Source of the DNA: Cupriavidus pauculus
Lineage (GTDB): Bacteria > Pseudomonadota > Gammaproteobacteria > Burkholderiales > Burkholderiaceae
DNA: 64,000 bases
NCBI RefSeq assembly: GCF_002858765.1
Contig: NZ_PJRP01000023.1
Coordinates: 37,569 to 101,568, forward strand
Reading direction: 5' to 3'
Shown in pieces: positions 51,081-60,546 of the stretch. The position numbers were made by a program, and so were the translations under genes. The notes beneath the pieces were generated by a model. It was not told the DNA's origin. It did not search any database and worked only from the letters and a program-made list of their open reading frames with translations. Numbering within the stretch: position 1 is the stretch's first letter; each line of letters begins with the position of its first letter.

Positions 51081-51887
51081 ATGAATACCCTGTCGAACAG
51101 CCTCAATGCCTCCGTCATAGAGGCGATCCCCACTGGCCCTTACGCACACATGCTGGATAACAAAGTCGGAGGCTATCGCGTCCTTCCCGGTGGCATCGCG
51201 TACTGCACCGGCATCGTTCCGCACGATGGGTTCGAAGTTGTACGTGTGCAGTTGCAAAACTGGCTGCCGCTAGCAGACGCCTACGTATTCATCGAGAACT
51301 ACTTGCGGGGCATTGGTCGGCCTGTCCAGTCTTTCTGCGGAATCGAAATGCGCGTCCCGGCACAACTCACACCGGCCGATTGGTCGAGCTTCAACACTCC
51401 GTATCTTGAGCAGTTGAAACGTTGGGGACTACTGTACGGAGATTTGAGTGCGGTCTGCCGCTCCAACATTGCACTTGCATTGAATGCACCGGAGCATCCG
51501 TCGATGTGTGCATTCAGCTTTACCGCACCGACGTCGGCGCGTCAGGGAGGCTTTTGCCTCTCGGGCACCGCAGACATCATGCGTGACGGTACCGTTGTTG
51601 AAGAAGGCGATACTAGCCCTGCCGCGATGGCCAAGCGAGCCAAGTTCACCATCGATACTATCGGCACGAGCCTGACGCAAGCTGGCCTAACGTGGACCGA
51701 TGTAAATCAACTGGCCATCTTTCACGTTGCGGAAATTCCAAAACTATTGAGCCCGGAACTGCTCGGAGGGCTCGGCAATGCGCTCCGCAATGGAGTACTC
51801 GAGTATTACGCCCGCCCGCCCATCGTCGGAGGAGAGGTGGAACTTGAGGCACGCGGAGCACGGCGCGAGATAGTCTTGGCAAACTGA
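51081..51887 (+). CDS. RidA/YjgF-like family protein, double-length
   Basis: A 268-residue protein from the ATG at 51081. The C-terminal half (CLSGTADIMRDGTVVEEGDTSPAAMAKRAKFTIDTIGTSLTQAGLTWTDVNQLAIFHV) matches the RidA pattern in which enamine/imine intermediates are deaminated; the N-terminal half (YRVLPGGIAYCTGIVPHDG, LPLADAYVFIENYLRGIG) looks like a second, diverged unit. Usual RidA proteins are about 130 residues. The frame opens further upstream but inside the SDR gene. Confidence 0.72.
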   Translation: MNTLSNSLNASVIEAIPTGPYAHMLDNKVGGYRVLPGGIAYCTGIVPHDGFEVVRVQLQNWLPLADAYVFIENYLRGIGRPVQSFCGIEMRVPAQLTPADWSSFNTPYLEQLKRWGLLYGDLSAVCRSNIALALNAPEHPSMCAFSFTAPTSARQGGFCLSGTADIMRDGTVVEEGDTSPAAMAKRAKFTIDTIGTSLTQAGLTWTDVNQLAIFHVAEIPKLLSPELLGGLGNALRNGVLEYYARPPIVGGEVELEARGARREIVLAN

Positions 51888-52017
51888 GCTGGAGAGGCAG
51901 CTTGCCTCAAAGTAGCGCGACCTATCCCGCCTAGTTCTAAACGAACTCATCTTCGATGAGCTTTGGCCCGACTTGCGCTGATACCAACGCGAGTCGGATA
52001 GACCTAAGGCAGGCTTT

Positions 52018-52046
52018 TACGCATTCAGTTCTCAGCTGAATGCGTA
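52018..52046. terminator. Hairpin downstream of the Cas2-like gene
   Basis: TACGCATTCAG (52018-52028) pairs perfectly with CTGAATGCGTA (52036-52046), 4 bp past the stop of the gene at 52051-52332. No T-run on the minus strand. Confidence 0.45.
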
Positions 52047-52050
52047 GGTG

Positions 52051-52332
52051 TTACTTGATCCAGTTTTCCTTGATATGCGCTGCCACTTGTGGGTCAAGGA
52101 TATTCCAGGCTGCGCTGTTATTTGTCGTATCAATAACAAGGATCTTGTCGTTATGATCGACGGCAGCCTGGAGATAATCCAGCGCCTGCGAAGCAGTGAA
52201 ACTTGAGTTCACATACCATAGCGACTTGTGAACTTTTGCCCAGCTCCCCAATGCCTTGATGGCCGCCGCTACCCGTTCGTAGTTTTGTCCTTCCGCCATC
52301 AGGTCATAGGACACAAAAAGGTTGTTTGCCAT
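52051..52332 (-). CDS. Small Cas2/VapD-like ferredoxin-fold protein
   Basis: A 93-residue protein from the ATG at 52332 after a perfect GGAGG. It starts NNLFVSYDLMAEGQNYERVAAAIKALGSWAKVHKSLWYVNSSFTASQALDYLQ. The opening beta strand ending YDL, a helix, then an LW/W strand is the plan of Cas2 and VapD nucleases and of small proteins annotated SinR-like. No cas1 or repeat array is present, so it is not CRISPR adaptation. A stand-alone toxin or RNase-like role is possible, unproven. Confidence 0.65.
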   Translation of the reverse strand: MANNLFVSYDLMAEGQNYERVAAAIKALGSWAKVHKSLWYVNSSFTASQALDYLQAAVDHNDKILVIDTTNNSAAWNILDPQVAAHIKENWIK

Positions 52333-52644
52333 TTTCCTCCAAGCAATTTCTGGTACGAGAGGCTCCCATTTTCCCACGGCCTTTGTGTGAGTTACCTAGT
52401 GCAGAGGTGGGGTGGACGCGGCACCCACTTCCTCTGAAGGCTACCCCGTACTCAGTCGACCCAGCCTGGTTCGCGGAGCACCAATGGATAGACAAGTAGC
52501 TAGCGTTGCTACGGCTTTCGCTGATAGAAGGCCCGGGCCGCATACCTGTCAACGTAGTTGACCACACAATTGCGCGTTGAGGTGACCGGCCGCTGTTCTG
52601 GGATGAGTCTAATTTTTAGACTTTCAGGCTTTACGTAATCGTCA
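52333..52644. other. Intergenic region
   Basis: About 310 bp between the Cas2-like gene and the AbiC-like gene. It must hold the promoter of the former; I see nothing else. Confidence 0.45.
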
Positions 52645-53673
52645 TCACAGTTGCTGCAAGCAACGCGAGGACGTTTCCGCCCTGCCCCGATCTTCCTGGC
52701 AGTTTCCTCTAAGCAGTCGTTTAGCCTCGGCGGAATTGAACGCTGCAATACCGTAGGGATCCGGGATCCTCGACAACTTTGTGATCCACAACGCAATGTC
52801 TGAGTTGAGATTTAGGTTATCGAATATTGCATACTTGTTTGCGATGGTGGCAAATGGCGAGCCTCTTGCAGACAAACCGTTGTAGAACAGGAAAGCAAGC
52901 TCCGTCCACGATAACTGTGCTCTAACAAGCGCGGCGTAGAACCACTTCTGTTCGACGCTCAGCTCCTCGTGCTCGTCTATCCAACGGAAGATACGGAACA
53001 ATGTTCTGAAAAGACTGTCGAGTTGATATTCGTGTTCCGCATACAGCTCGCCGAAACTCTCCTCGGCAAAGGCTACTAGCGCCGTGCGCGGGGCTTCTTC
53101 GATAGAATCGATCATCTGTTCGGTGAGATGCCCACGGTTCCGCGTTGCTTCGATCATCACGCGTCGTATTGGAGCCACAGCTTCTATCTTCGATGTCAAC
53201 AACCTTTTCGGCGAAATAAATCTGAGGTACATCGAATGTAGGGCTCTTCGTCCGGTAAAGGTTGTTGTTTCACCGATAACCACGACAGAGTCCAGAAGAT
53301 CGCGGTAGTTGCTAAGCCATGCGAATAGGGTTTGCTCAAAATTCTGCCGCGCCGTCGATTTTAGTTGTGCTTCGAGTACTAGGTTCGATTGCCGAAGTTC
53401 TTCGAGCGAAGAGCGCAGCTCCCGGGTTTGTATGCGGACAGTAACGAAGATCAGCACTACAGTCGCTAAACCGACTATGGGATTCATTACGCCGCCAAAG
53501 TAATCGCCAAGCTGACCCCAAGCGTCGGGCTGCGTTTCAATCGACCTACCCCAAAAGGCGAATGCGTAGATGGCTGCAACAATAGTGGCGACTAGAAGTG
53601 TGCACACCATCGTGCATTTCGCTACGAACAGCAGCGATGACGATTCCTTATCTTCGGTATCTAGATTGGTCAT
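52645..53673 (-). CDS. Putative phage abortive-infection membrane protein (PutAbiC-like)
   Basis: About 342 residues from the ATG at 53673 (open to 53706). Two N-terminal transmembrane helices (LVATIVAAIYAFAFW and NPIVGLATVVLIFVTVRIQ) enclose GQLGDYFGGVMNPIVG, the mark of the putative AbiC group, then a coiled-coil (ELRSSLEELRQSNLVLEAQLKSTARQNFEQTLFAWL) and a helical cytoplasmic domain with FRTLFRIFRWIDE. AbiC members abort infection by unknown means. The start choice is uncertain. Confidence 0.72.
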   Translation of the reverse strand: MTNLDTEDKESSSLLFVAKCTMVCTLLVATIVAAIYAFAFWGRSIETQPDAWGQLGDYFGGVMNPIVGLATVVLIFVTVRIQTRELRSSLEELRQSNLVLEAQLKSTARQNFEQTLFAWLSNYRDLLDSVVVIGETTTFTGRRALHSMYLRFISPKRLLTSKIEAVAPIRRVMIEATRNRGHLTEQMIDSIEEAPRTALVAFAEESFGELYAEHEYQLDSLFRTLFRIFRWIDEHEELSVEQKWFYAALVRAQLSWTELAFLFYNGLSARGSPFATIANKYAIFDNLNLNSDIALWITKLSRIPDPYGIAAFNSAEAKRLLRGNCQEDRGRAETSSRCLQQL

Positions 53674-54024
53674 GACGATCTGAGAGAAATACGGTAGCCA
53701 TCGCATTCTGCCGAGGATTGACGCAGCCGAACCCCTACCAACGGGGGGTTAAAGTATGGTCGGATTCATGCGCATAGACCCTAGAGCGAGCCCAAGGATG
53801 GTGAAATATTGAGGGCCAGTCGCCAATCTCTGGCGCAAGACGGTCACCACTCCCCCGTTCATCTCGACGCCTTACAGCCGCAGGACCCTTCGAACGACGA
53901 TGGCGGAAGCGATCGTGAAAAAAGATTTCGATACTTGATGTGAGTGTCACTGAATCGGACGGCAGCCAGTTCGGACGGTTGCTCGCTTTGGAGCTATCGG
54001 ATTCCTCGCCGCCGACCTTGGGTA
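53674..54024. other. Intergenic region
   Basis: About 350 bp. A small AACCCC/GGGGTT hairpin lies near 53730-53750; otherwise nothing recognised. Confidence 0.4.
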
Positions 54025-54723
54025 TCAGTACTCGATTACCGGCGCATGCACCGGGGCAATCGACGCGTGCGCGGCCTGCGTGCGCTGCGCCGCCTTGTGC
54101 ACCATCGTGTAGGCGTAGTCGATGCCCATGCCGTACGCGCCCGAGTGTTCCTTCGCCAGACCCGTCACCGCGTCGTACGTTTCCTTGTTCTTCCAGTCAC
54201 GCTGCCATTCCAGCAGCACCTGTTGCCACGTCACCGGCACCACGCCGGCCTGGATCATGCGCTGCATGGCGTAGTCGTGCGCTTCCTTGCTCGTGCCGCC
54301 CGAGGCATCGGCCACCATGTAGATCTCGTAGTCGCCTTCGAGCATCGCGCTCAGCGCGAACGTCGTGTTGCAGACTTCGGTCCACAGGCCCGCCACCACG
54401 ATCTTCTTGCGGCCGTTGGCGGCCAGTGAGTCGCGCACCTTCTGGTCGTCCCACGAGTTCATCGACGTGCGTTCCAGTGTTTCCTTGCCCGGGAAGACGT
54501 CGAGCAGTTCGGGGTAGGTGTAGCCGGAGAACGATTCGCTTTCCACGGTGGTGATGGTGGTCGGCACGTCGAAGATCTTTGCTGCCTTGGCCAGGCCCAC
54601 GACGTTGTTCTTCATGGTCTGGCGGTCCATCGACTGCACGCCGAAGGCCATCTGGGGCTGGTGGTCGATGATGATCAGCTGGCTGTTGCGCGGGGTCAGG
54701 ACTTGCAGCTTGGCGTTCGACAT
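54025..54723 (-). CDS. Isochorismatase-family hydrolase (YcaC-like)
   Basis: A 232-residue cysteine hydrolase. The triad is visible as Asp in LIIIDHQPQMAFG, Lys in NGRKKIVVAGLWTEVC and Cys in VCNTTFAL. YcaC-like members have no firm substrate. The start is the ATG at 54723 after GGAG. The gene is clearly richer in G+C, with C/G-ending codons, than its neighbours, so it looks like core-genome material bordered by acquired DNA. A dyad found twice upstream suggests a LysR-type regulator, but no such gene adjoins it. Confidence 0.9.
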   Translation of the reverse strand: MSNAKLQVLTPRNSQLIIIDHQPQMAFGVQSMDRQTMKNNVVGLAKAAKIFDVPTTITTVESESFSGYTYPELLDVFPGKETLERTSMNSWDDQKVRDSLAANGRKKIVVAGLWTEVCNTTFALSAMLEGDYEIYMVADASGGTSKEAHDYAMQRMIQAGVVPVTWQQVLLEWQRDWKNKETYDAVTGLAKEHSGAYGMGIDYAYTMVHKAAQRTQAAHASIAPVHAPVIEY

Positions 54724-55147
54724 GGTGTTCTCCGGAATCAAAGGTATTCAATAAGTTTGAGGTTATGGTGGACGGCGCCGGCTCCGCTTCGTTTGCTTGG
54801 CTGCGTTGCTGCGCTGTCCATGTGCAGAACTATAGCGACCGTCCACCCGGAGAAAGTGGGCTATCGTCGTCATAGTTATTCAAATTTATTGAATATTCAT
54901 CACTTCAGCCAGAACGCCTTCGCCAAGGCCATTTTGCCAAGCGCGCCGGAGCCCACCCCCGCTGGCGATTACGCGGTACGTCTTGGCAGCGACTCCCGGC
55001 CTGACTCAGCGGAAGTCAGCGCCCATAGCTTCCTACCAAGGGCTAATACAAGAGCTTGCCTCCCCCGCCTAATCTGCAACGCTGAGCAGATTGCGATCCG
55101 CTTGTGAGTCGCGACAGTCTCACAACCAAAATCACAAAGGAGGGGAA
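54724..55147. other. Intergenic region, possible island border
   Basis: About 420 bp between divergent ycaC-like and SGNH genes. It contains the two ATTCAA dyads. The expected divergent regulator gene is missing. Confidence 0.4.
54746..54894. promoter_or_regulatory. Two ATTCAA-N5-TTGA dyads upstream of the ycaC-like gene
   Basis: ATTCAA-TAAGT-TTGAGG at 54746 (23 bp before the ATG) and ATTCAA-ATTTA-TTGAAT at 54878-54894 share spacing and half-sites. Pairs like this are typical of LysR-type binding regions. Confidence 0.5.
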
Positions 55148-56173
55148 ATGTCGAACCGACTGGATGTTTTCTGGGCCGCCGATGTCTACAACTCGGGCGT
55201 GGACTTGAGCAGCTATCAGTACCAGTTCCTCGCGCAGGGGGATTCCTGGTTCTCCACGAACACGTTGAAGGCGAACAGCACGAACATGCTAAAAAACATG
55301 TTCTTTTCCAAGCGAGCGGCCGCGGTGAACTGCGCGTACCCGGGTAGGACGCTGGCACGAATGGCGGGACTTCCTGCCACTTCGCTGCTAACACGTGACC
55401 CGCGCTTCCAGGGGTACTTAAGCGGCGCCCGGGAGCAGTGGTGGAGTGCGCTACTACTATCCGGTGGGGGCAACGATTTGATTAATGCGCTGCAATTGCA
55501 TCCGGGCGAGATCGACAAGGAACTCCCCGCCGATTGCCGTCTGCTACTGACTGAGGAAGAGTGGGACCCAGGCGCAGGCGTCCAGCGGTATATCCGGGAA
55601 GAGGGCTGGAGCGTATTTGCCGCTTACCTAGTACAGCAGTACAACGCCATCAACCAACTGAGGGCCACCAGCAAATACAACAAAGATACGCCCATTGTCA
55701 CTCACGTCTACGATCTGGCTATGCCAAGAGATGTGGGGGCTGGACCGACACTCGGCCCGTGGCTCTACAAGGCGCTGACAGACTACGAAATTCCCACCGC
55801 AGACTGGAAGGAGCTAACAATCGAATTCATGCAGCGCCTTGCCGGCGTCATCTGCGCTCTGGATTTCAATCCCCCTGCGGGCACTCGCATAGCACCGCCG
55901 TTTGACATCGCACCGATCGAGAACTTCCATGTGGTTTGGACCCAAGGCACGTTAGCCCCTGCCGAAGTGAACGCACCGGGGGCCACGGCCGATTGGGAGA
56001 ACGAGATTCACCCCACGCAAGAGGGCTACGTGCGACTGGGTAAGAAGGTCGTCGCAATCACAGAACCATTGTGTGATGCGCGGTTACCTCTTTCGCTGAT
56101 GAAATCCATGACTCTGGAACGATTTCGGACAAGGCGGGAAATTCGGAAGGATTATGACGTGCCGCGCCCTTGA
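55148..56173 (+). CDS. SGNH/GDSL-like hydrolase
   Basis: A 341-residue protein from the ATG at 55148 after AAGGAGGGG. The SGNH blocks are visible: AQGDSWF (block I Ser), SGGGNDLINAL (block III Asn), and ENEIHPTQEGYVRLG (block V Asp/His position). It should be a serine esterase or lipase. No signal peptide is evident, so it would act in the cytoplasm or be exported by a specialised system. Close neighbours are unrelated, and no type VI secretion marker is next to it. Confidence 0.72.
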   Translation: MSNRLDVFWAADVYNSGVDLSSYQYQFLAQGDSWFSTNTLKANSTNMLKNMFFSKRAAAVNCAYPGRTLARMAGLPATSLLTRDPRFQGYLSGAREQWWSALLLSGGGNDLINALQLHPGEIDKELPADCRLLLTEEEWDPGAGVQRYIREEGWSVFAAYLVQQYNAINQLRATSKYNKDTPIVTHVYDLAMPRDVGAGPTLGPWLYKALTDYEIPTADWKELTIEFMQRLAGVICALDFNPPAGTRIAPPFDIAPIENFHVVWTQGTLAPAEVNAPGATADWENEIHPTQEGYVRLGKKVVAITEPLCDARLPLSLMKSMTLERFRTRREIRKDYDVPRP

Positions 56174-56410
56174 AATGGTCGCCTATCGGAGGCCATGTTC
56201 CTGCATGCCGACCCAGACTATCTTGGCCTCCGATCATCAATGCCTGTACGCGGCAAAGACTTTGCCTCCTGCACGCGTACTGGCCTATGGACGACGATGG
56301 TCTAATCGCGCGCCAAAGCTCCCTGAAACCGCAGAGCAGCGCTGGCTGCCCCAATCCGCGCACTTCTTAGTTCCGCCTCCAATTCCAGCAGAGTTCAGGA
56401 CGATACGAAC

Positions 56411-57205
56411 ATGAAATTCTCTATCGTGAACGAAGAACGCCGGGAGGCCGAGCCAGGTCTTGCTGGTGCATGCCCCGTTTGTGCCGGCCCGATGGTCGCA
56501 AAGTGCGGCGAAGTAAATACCTGGCACTGGGCTCATAAGGCGAGGCGAGCCTGCGATCCATGGTGGGAGAACGAAGGCGAATGGCATCGAGCATGGAAAA
56601 ATGAGTTCCCCAGCAACTGGCAGGAAGTTGTCCAAATCGATGAAAATGGGGCGAAGCACATCGCCGATGTTAAGACCGACAGCGGCTGGGTCATTGAGCT
56701 GCAACACTCATACCTCAATCCTGACGAGCGTCGATCCCGCAATGTCTTCTACAAGAAGCTTGCCTGGGTGGTAGATGGGTCCAGGCGGAAGACAGACCGC
56801 AAGCGCTTCAATGACGCGTGGAATGAAGGACTACGGCTGCCTTCAAACTCTCCGGTGCGCCGAGTTCGCCATGATGCTTGCCCCATAGTACGAGAGTGGG
56901 TAGACACCACTGCCCCGGTCCTTTTTGATTTCGGAAACGACACGCCGCTTTGGTGGTTGCTCGCAAAGGGATCAAATGGGTACGCATATGTAGCGCCGTT
57001 CTCTCGAGCAGATTTCGTAGCCATCCACAGGAACGGCGCCACGAAGCTCGCAGCGGACTTCCAATCGCTTGCAGGTGAGCTCGGACTGCTAGTAGCGAGC
57101 TATGAGCGCTCACTTCGGATCCCAGCGTTTGGACGCGCCCCTCTTCAGACCGCACAGATTGTCCGGAGGCCGGTGCTTCGTGGCAGATATCGGGGGCGCC
57201 TTTAA
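56411..57205 (+). CDS. CoiA-like competence nuclease-family protein
   Basis: A 264-residue protein. The N-terminal zinc-ribbon-like CPVCAGPMVAKCG and HWAHKARRACDPW are followed by the PD-(D/E)xK-type core HIADVKTDSGWVIELQHSYLNPDERRSRNVFY, as in CoiA. CoiA functions in DNA uptake and recombination in Gram-positive competence; in proteobacterial islands relatives are usually unassigned nucleases. It is alone here, without other competence genes. Confidence 0.78.
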   Translation: MKFSIVNEERREAEPGLAGACPVCAGPMVAKCGEVNTWHWAHKARRACDPWWENEGEWHRAWKNEFPSNWQEVVQIDENGAKHIADVKTDSGWVIELQHSYLNPDERRSRNVFYKKLAWVVDGSRRKTDRKRFNDAWNEGLRLPSNSPVRRVRHDACPIVREWVDTTAPVLFDFGNDTPLWWLLAKGSNGYAYVAPFSRADFVAIHRNGATKLAADFQSLAGELGLLVASYERSLRIPAFGRAPLQTAQIVRRPVLRGRYRGRL

Positions 57206-57637
57206 GGCGCGAGCAAGTTTGGTTACCCGCGGAGGCTCCAGCAACCGGAACGCCGACCTTCGGAGCGAAACGAGAAGCCATTGCAAGCCGGCGCCCGACA
57301 TCCCCCTTCTGGTCAGCCCCTCCGTCTTGCTTGGCAAGATCCTTCTTCTCGCAGGGCGTTGGCAACAATGATGAACGCCGCCGTAGGCTGCCTCCGGCTT
57401 GCGTAGTACAGGTGAAATCCAGGAGATGATGAGCACCATTCCGCCAATACCTGCTGCGCCAAAGAAGCCGCTTCGCGATTTGGGCATCCGGGTGGATGCG
57501 TCGTCCGGACACAGGACGCGACCGACTCATATGCAACGGCGATCATCTGGTTACCGACTTCGCCCTAGTTGCTGTTGGCGACTACCATCCTTGAGCGCCA
57601 CCGCAAGACGGGTACGCAGACGCGAAAAAAACTCCAT
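57206..57637. other. Intergenic region with possible coding remnants
   Basis: About 430 bp. A minus-strand frame at 57110-57487 starts with a plausible short membrane segment (SGFFGAAGIGGMVLIISWI) but soon reads as non-coding, so this may be a decayed gene. Confidence 0.35.
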
Positions 57638-58375
57638 TTAGGTGCGCTCGCTGCAATCCGCGTCGATGCACCGCAAGACGGGGGCTCTATTTTTGAGTTC
57701 CCTACAGAGTTCATCGCAACCAAACGCCAGTGAGTTGAAAAGACGATTCACGGCCGACTCGTACCCCCAGACCAAGAGATATCCGACGAGAACTGCGAAG
57801 AACAAGCCAACAGCCAGCCCCACGGATCGTAGCACCGTCATAGCTGACGCCTCAATGGCCTTACTCCAGAAGTAGAGAAAGCTGGCCCAAAGTAAGCCGA
57901 CAATCCATTTCAGCCCGACGATGCGCACGCGTACACGATCTTCGAATTGCTTGATGCACTTCTTCAGCAGTTCGACGTCGAACTCTTTTGAAAACCCTCG
58001 CTCTTGTAGGTGGCGTCTCACCAGAACTACATCATCCGAAGTTACACCGCTGGCGCCGTACGTACTTGGAAGCGCAAAGGCGATCAACAGGATAGGCGCC
58101 AGCATGCAAGAAATGGATACATAGTTCGCCCATTCCGTTCGTGCAATTCCGACCCATGCGATGAAAATTTGGCCGATCAGAAGAAATGCGGCCGACAGCA
58201 AGCTCCATCGCACCGCAACCGCTCGCCTCTCGCGCACTCCGATGGAGAGGAAAGGGAATGGAAGATGCACGATCCACTGTATCTTCGCTGCGAGCCGGAA
58301 AGGCAGGGCATCCACCCCTAGGAGATGGGCCTCCACCTTCCGAAGTATTTCTGCCGCTTCGTCAAATATGAGCAT
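57638..58375 (-). CDS. Hypothetical membrane protein
   Basis: A 245-residue protein with about four transmembrane helices (WSLLSAAFLLIGQIFIAWVG; VSISCMLAPILLIAFALP; IVGLLWASFLYFWS; VGLAVGLFFAVLVGYLLVWG) and a basic central helical part (RRHLQERGFSKEFDVELLKK). No family recognised. Such proteins occur as membrane effectors in defence islands, but nothing proves this here. Confidence 0.65.
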   Translation of the reverse strand: MLIFDEAAEILRKVEAHLLGVDALPFRLAAKIQWIVHLPFPFLSIGVRERRAVAVRWSLLSAAFLLIGQIFIAWVGIARTEWANYVSISCMLAPILLIAFALPSTYGASGVTSDDVVLVRRHLQERGFSKEFDVELLKKCIKQFEDRVRVRIVGLKWIVGLLWASFLYFWSKAIEASAMTVLRSVGLAVGLFFAVLVGYLLVWGYESAVNRLFNSLAFGCDELCRELKNRAPVLRCIDADCSERT

Positions 58376-58692
58376 GTACTGAGCAACGGCTCATCAATTG
58401 AGCCTCCCCGCATCAATATCGGTCGGCTTTCCCCAATCTTGAAGATCAAAAATGCCTCGAAGGGCTCTGACATAGAGGACTCGACATGAGCCGTCTTGGC
58501 AGCCGGGTCCCTTAATCTTAACAACAAGACATCGATTCAGGCCCTATCCCAGCCGGGCCGGCCAGTCCACTGGAAATGAGCCGCAGCAGTGGGGAACACG
58601 CAGTTCGGACCAAGAGTCGAGACGCCCAAGGCACAAGCAAAGAAAAATCGGACACTGATAGAATCTGAGGAGAGAGAAGACGAGATCCGAAG
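58376..58692. other. Intergenic region
   Basis: About 315 bp between divergent genes; presumably two promoters. Nothing else seen. Confidence 0.4.
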
Positions 58693-59667
58693 ATGTTAAG
58701 CTTACTGCTTTCCAAACCACTGCCTGCAGCACTGCAGGGCAGGCAGCAAAACCCTATTAACGGTAGCGATTCAGAATCGTACGCCATGGCCAAAATTATT
58801 TTGGCATGCCGTGGGGAGGGTCATTGGGGCTCTCGAGAAGAAGACAACTCTAAGATCGATATGGCCTTCTCAGCCAAGCATCCTTGGTATGAAGGAGAAC
58901 GGCTGGTGATCCTTTCTCAGGTTAAGTCTGGCCCCACTTATGGCGAGCCGCTGAAAAGTGGATTCAAGTTAAAAGGGGTTGCCAAAAAAGAGGCAATCAA
59001 AACAAGCCACGAAATCTGTCTTGCATGGGTCGATCGCGATGCCAACGAGATTTATTGGGCCTATGTTCATCCGACAACGACAACTCGTCCGCAAGAGTAC
59101 GGCGCGTATCATCGTGTCACTCCAGCGATGATTTATGACCTTGCGAGATGCGCAAATCACAAGCGCGCTGGAAACACAGGCGGTCGCGGCATCATTATTA
59201 GCCAGAGAACTGGAGCGTCACTAGCTGCACGAAGAAAGCTAGTTCACGCTGCCTACTTAGCATTTGGCAGAATTCTTTGCCCGTCCATCGGAGAAATAGA
59301 GCTCACACGACTCGGGTGGCGGCACATGCTCCGGAAAAGCAGGCAAAGGTCGAATAAGGCGGCGAGCATGAATCTTATCCCTCACCTCAAGAAGCTTCTC
59401 AGCCAATCGCCTTCTCAGCATGCAATTACTGAACATCGAACGTTCTGCTCAAATGGCTACGCATATCGCGTATGCGAGCATTTGATGAAATATGATCAGG
59501 TTAAAGTTCTCGATGCGTCTAAATCTTCGGCGTTGGATGCCGTCGCACATATTCGAGTAGTAGAGGAGATTCGCTATCCAGAAAATTGGGAATGCAATGT
59601 TATGCTTTCCCAACTTGTCGAGCGACGAGTTGTTCTGCGCTCCGCATATCTGAAGAACAAGATGTGA
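58693..59667 (+). CDS. DUF4365-like putative nuclease
   Basis: A 324-residue protein. Residues 35-130 resemble the DUF4365/PD-(D/E)xK fold: SKIDMAFSAKHPWYEGERLVILSQVKSGPTYG, with Asp about 56 and the Gln-x-Lys of QVKSG, followed by KTSHEICLAWVDRDANEIYWAYVHP. The C-terminal half is helical and unassigned. A+T content is higher than in the metabolic region. DUF4365 domains occur in defence and mobile settings, often as nuclease parts of larger systems; a partner gene is not evident. Confidence 0.65.
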   Translation: MLSLLLSKPLPAALQGRQQNPINGSDSESYAMAKIILACRGEGHWGSREEDNSKIDMAFSAKHPWYEGERLVILSQVKSGPTYGEPLKSGFKLKGVAKKEAIKTSHEICLAWVDRDANEIYWAYVHPTTTTRPQEYGAYHRVTPAMIYDLARCANHKRAGNTGGRGIIISQRTGASLAARRKLVHAAYLAFGRILCPSIGEIELTRLGWRHMLRKSRQRSNKAASMNLIPHLKKLLSQSPSQHAITEHRTFCSNGYAYRVCEHLMKYDQVKVLDASKSSALDAVAHIRVVEEIRYPENWECNVMLSQLVERRVVLRSAYLKNKM

Positions 59668-60036
59668 CAATGAGCCGCCAGCACTTGCTTCAGCGCTCTG
59701 CCGGAAAGTGACTTAGCTAAAGTCTGATCGCGGCAACTATACTACGGTTGCTTGGTTCGGTTATTACTTCCGAGTAGGCAACAATATTACGTTGCAAGAT
59801 AGCGTACTGAGCTAGGGAATACGACACAATTTCCGCCGTACAACTTCGCGACACAGCCCATTGTCGCTGGCATTAGAACCGAAAATGGGAATTCTTGCAA
59901 GATCAGCAGTTTCCACGCAAGTCATCCGCATAGGGAATTATCGCCGTTGGGGTGACTCGGATTTCAGGTCCTCGTGATGTCAGCTGGCCAGGTGATGCAA
60001 TGAGACGCAACTCCCCGACCTGTTGAACAGTGGAGA
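59668..60036. other. Intergenic region
   Basis: About 370 bp, A+T-richer than the flanks, between converging genes. No gene, hairpin with T-run or repeat recognised. Confidence 0.4.
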
Positions 60037-60351
60037 CTACTCTTGCTCAATCAGAAACCGATTTGGATTCTTGCCCAGCCAAGCAGGTGCACGCCCGCGG
60101 CCCGACCAGGTGTTACCAGTCTTCGGATCGCGGTACTTCGGAGGCAGCGGTTCCTTGGCTGCCTTGGCGACTCCGCTGCCGGCGGGTCGACCACGACGGC
60201 GCTTACCTTGAATGTCCTCAACGGACAGGCTGTATTGCTCCATCAGCGTACGGATTTGGTCAATGACGCCCGCCACCTCATTTGCGCGCACTTCAGCGAG
60301 TTGGGCCTCGAGAGCTTCCTTCTGGGCCAGCAATTGCTTGTAGGTTGCCAT
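60037..60351 (-). CDS. H-NS-family nucleoid protein
   Basis: A 104-residue Burkholderiales-type H-NS. An N-terminal coiled coil (YKQLLAQKEALEAQLAEVRANE) mediates dimerisation; the basic linker GKRRRGRPAGSG acts as an AT-hook; the DNA-binding part PPKYRDPKTGNTWSGRGRAPAWL is canonical. GGAG precedes the ATG. It silences A+T-rich acquired DNA and here may govern the surrounding foreign-looking genes. Confidence 0.93.
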   Translation of the reverse strand: MATYKQLLAQKEALEAQLAEVRANEVAGVIDQIRTLMEQYSLSVEDIQGKRRRGRPAGSGVAKAAKEPLPPKYRDPKTGNTWSGRGRAPAWLGKNPNRFLIEQE

Positions 60352-60546
60352 TCAGTCTTTCTCCAATATTTTTTGTGCTGACGACAAGCTTAGCAGATGA
60401 ATCCACCAAAACAGAGCCAGCCCGTCTCGACGCCCCCATTTTCAGTGCTCTCGGAGTACCGACGGAATCAAAAGCTACCAATCTCAGGGTCTGAAAATGC
60501 GAAGAGGGCCGTATCCCTCCGGTTGGCCCGAGCAAGGTCGTATCCC

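Noticed and set aside
52051..52332. CRISPR-Cas locus
   Set aside because: No repeat-spacer array and no cas1 or other cas genes accompany the Cas2-like protein.
56808..57536. Minus-strand frame of 242 codons
   Set aside because: Mostly antisense to the CoiA-like gene with shadow-type composition.
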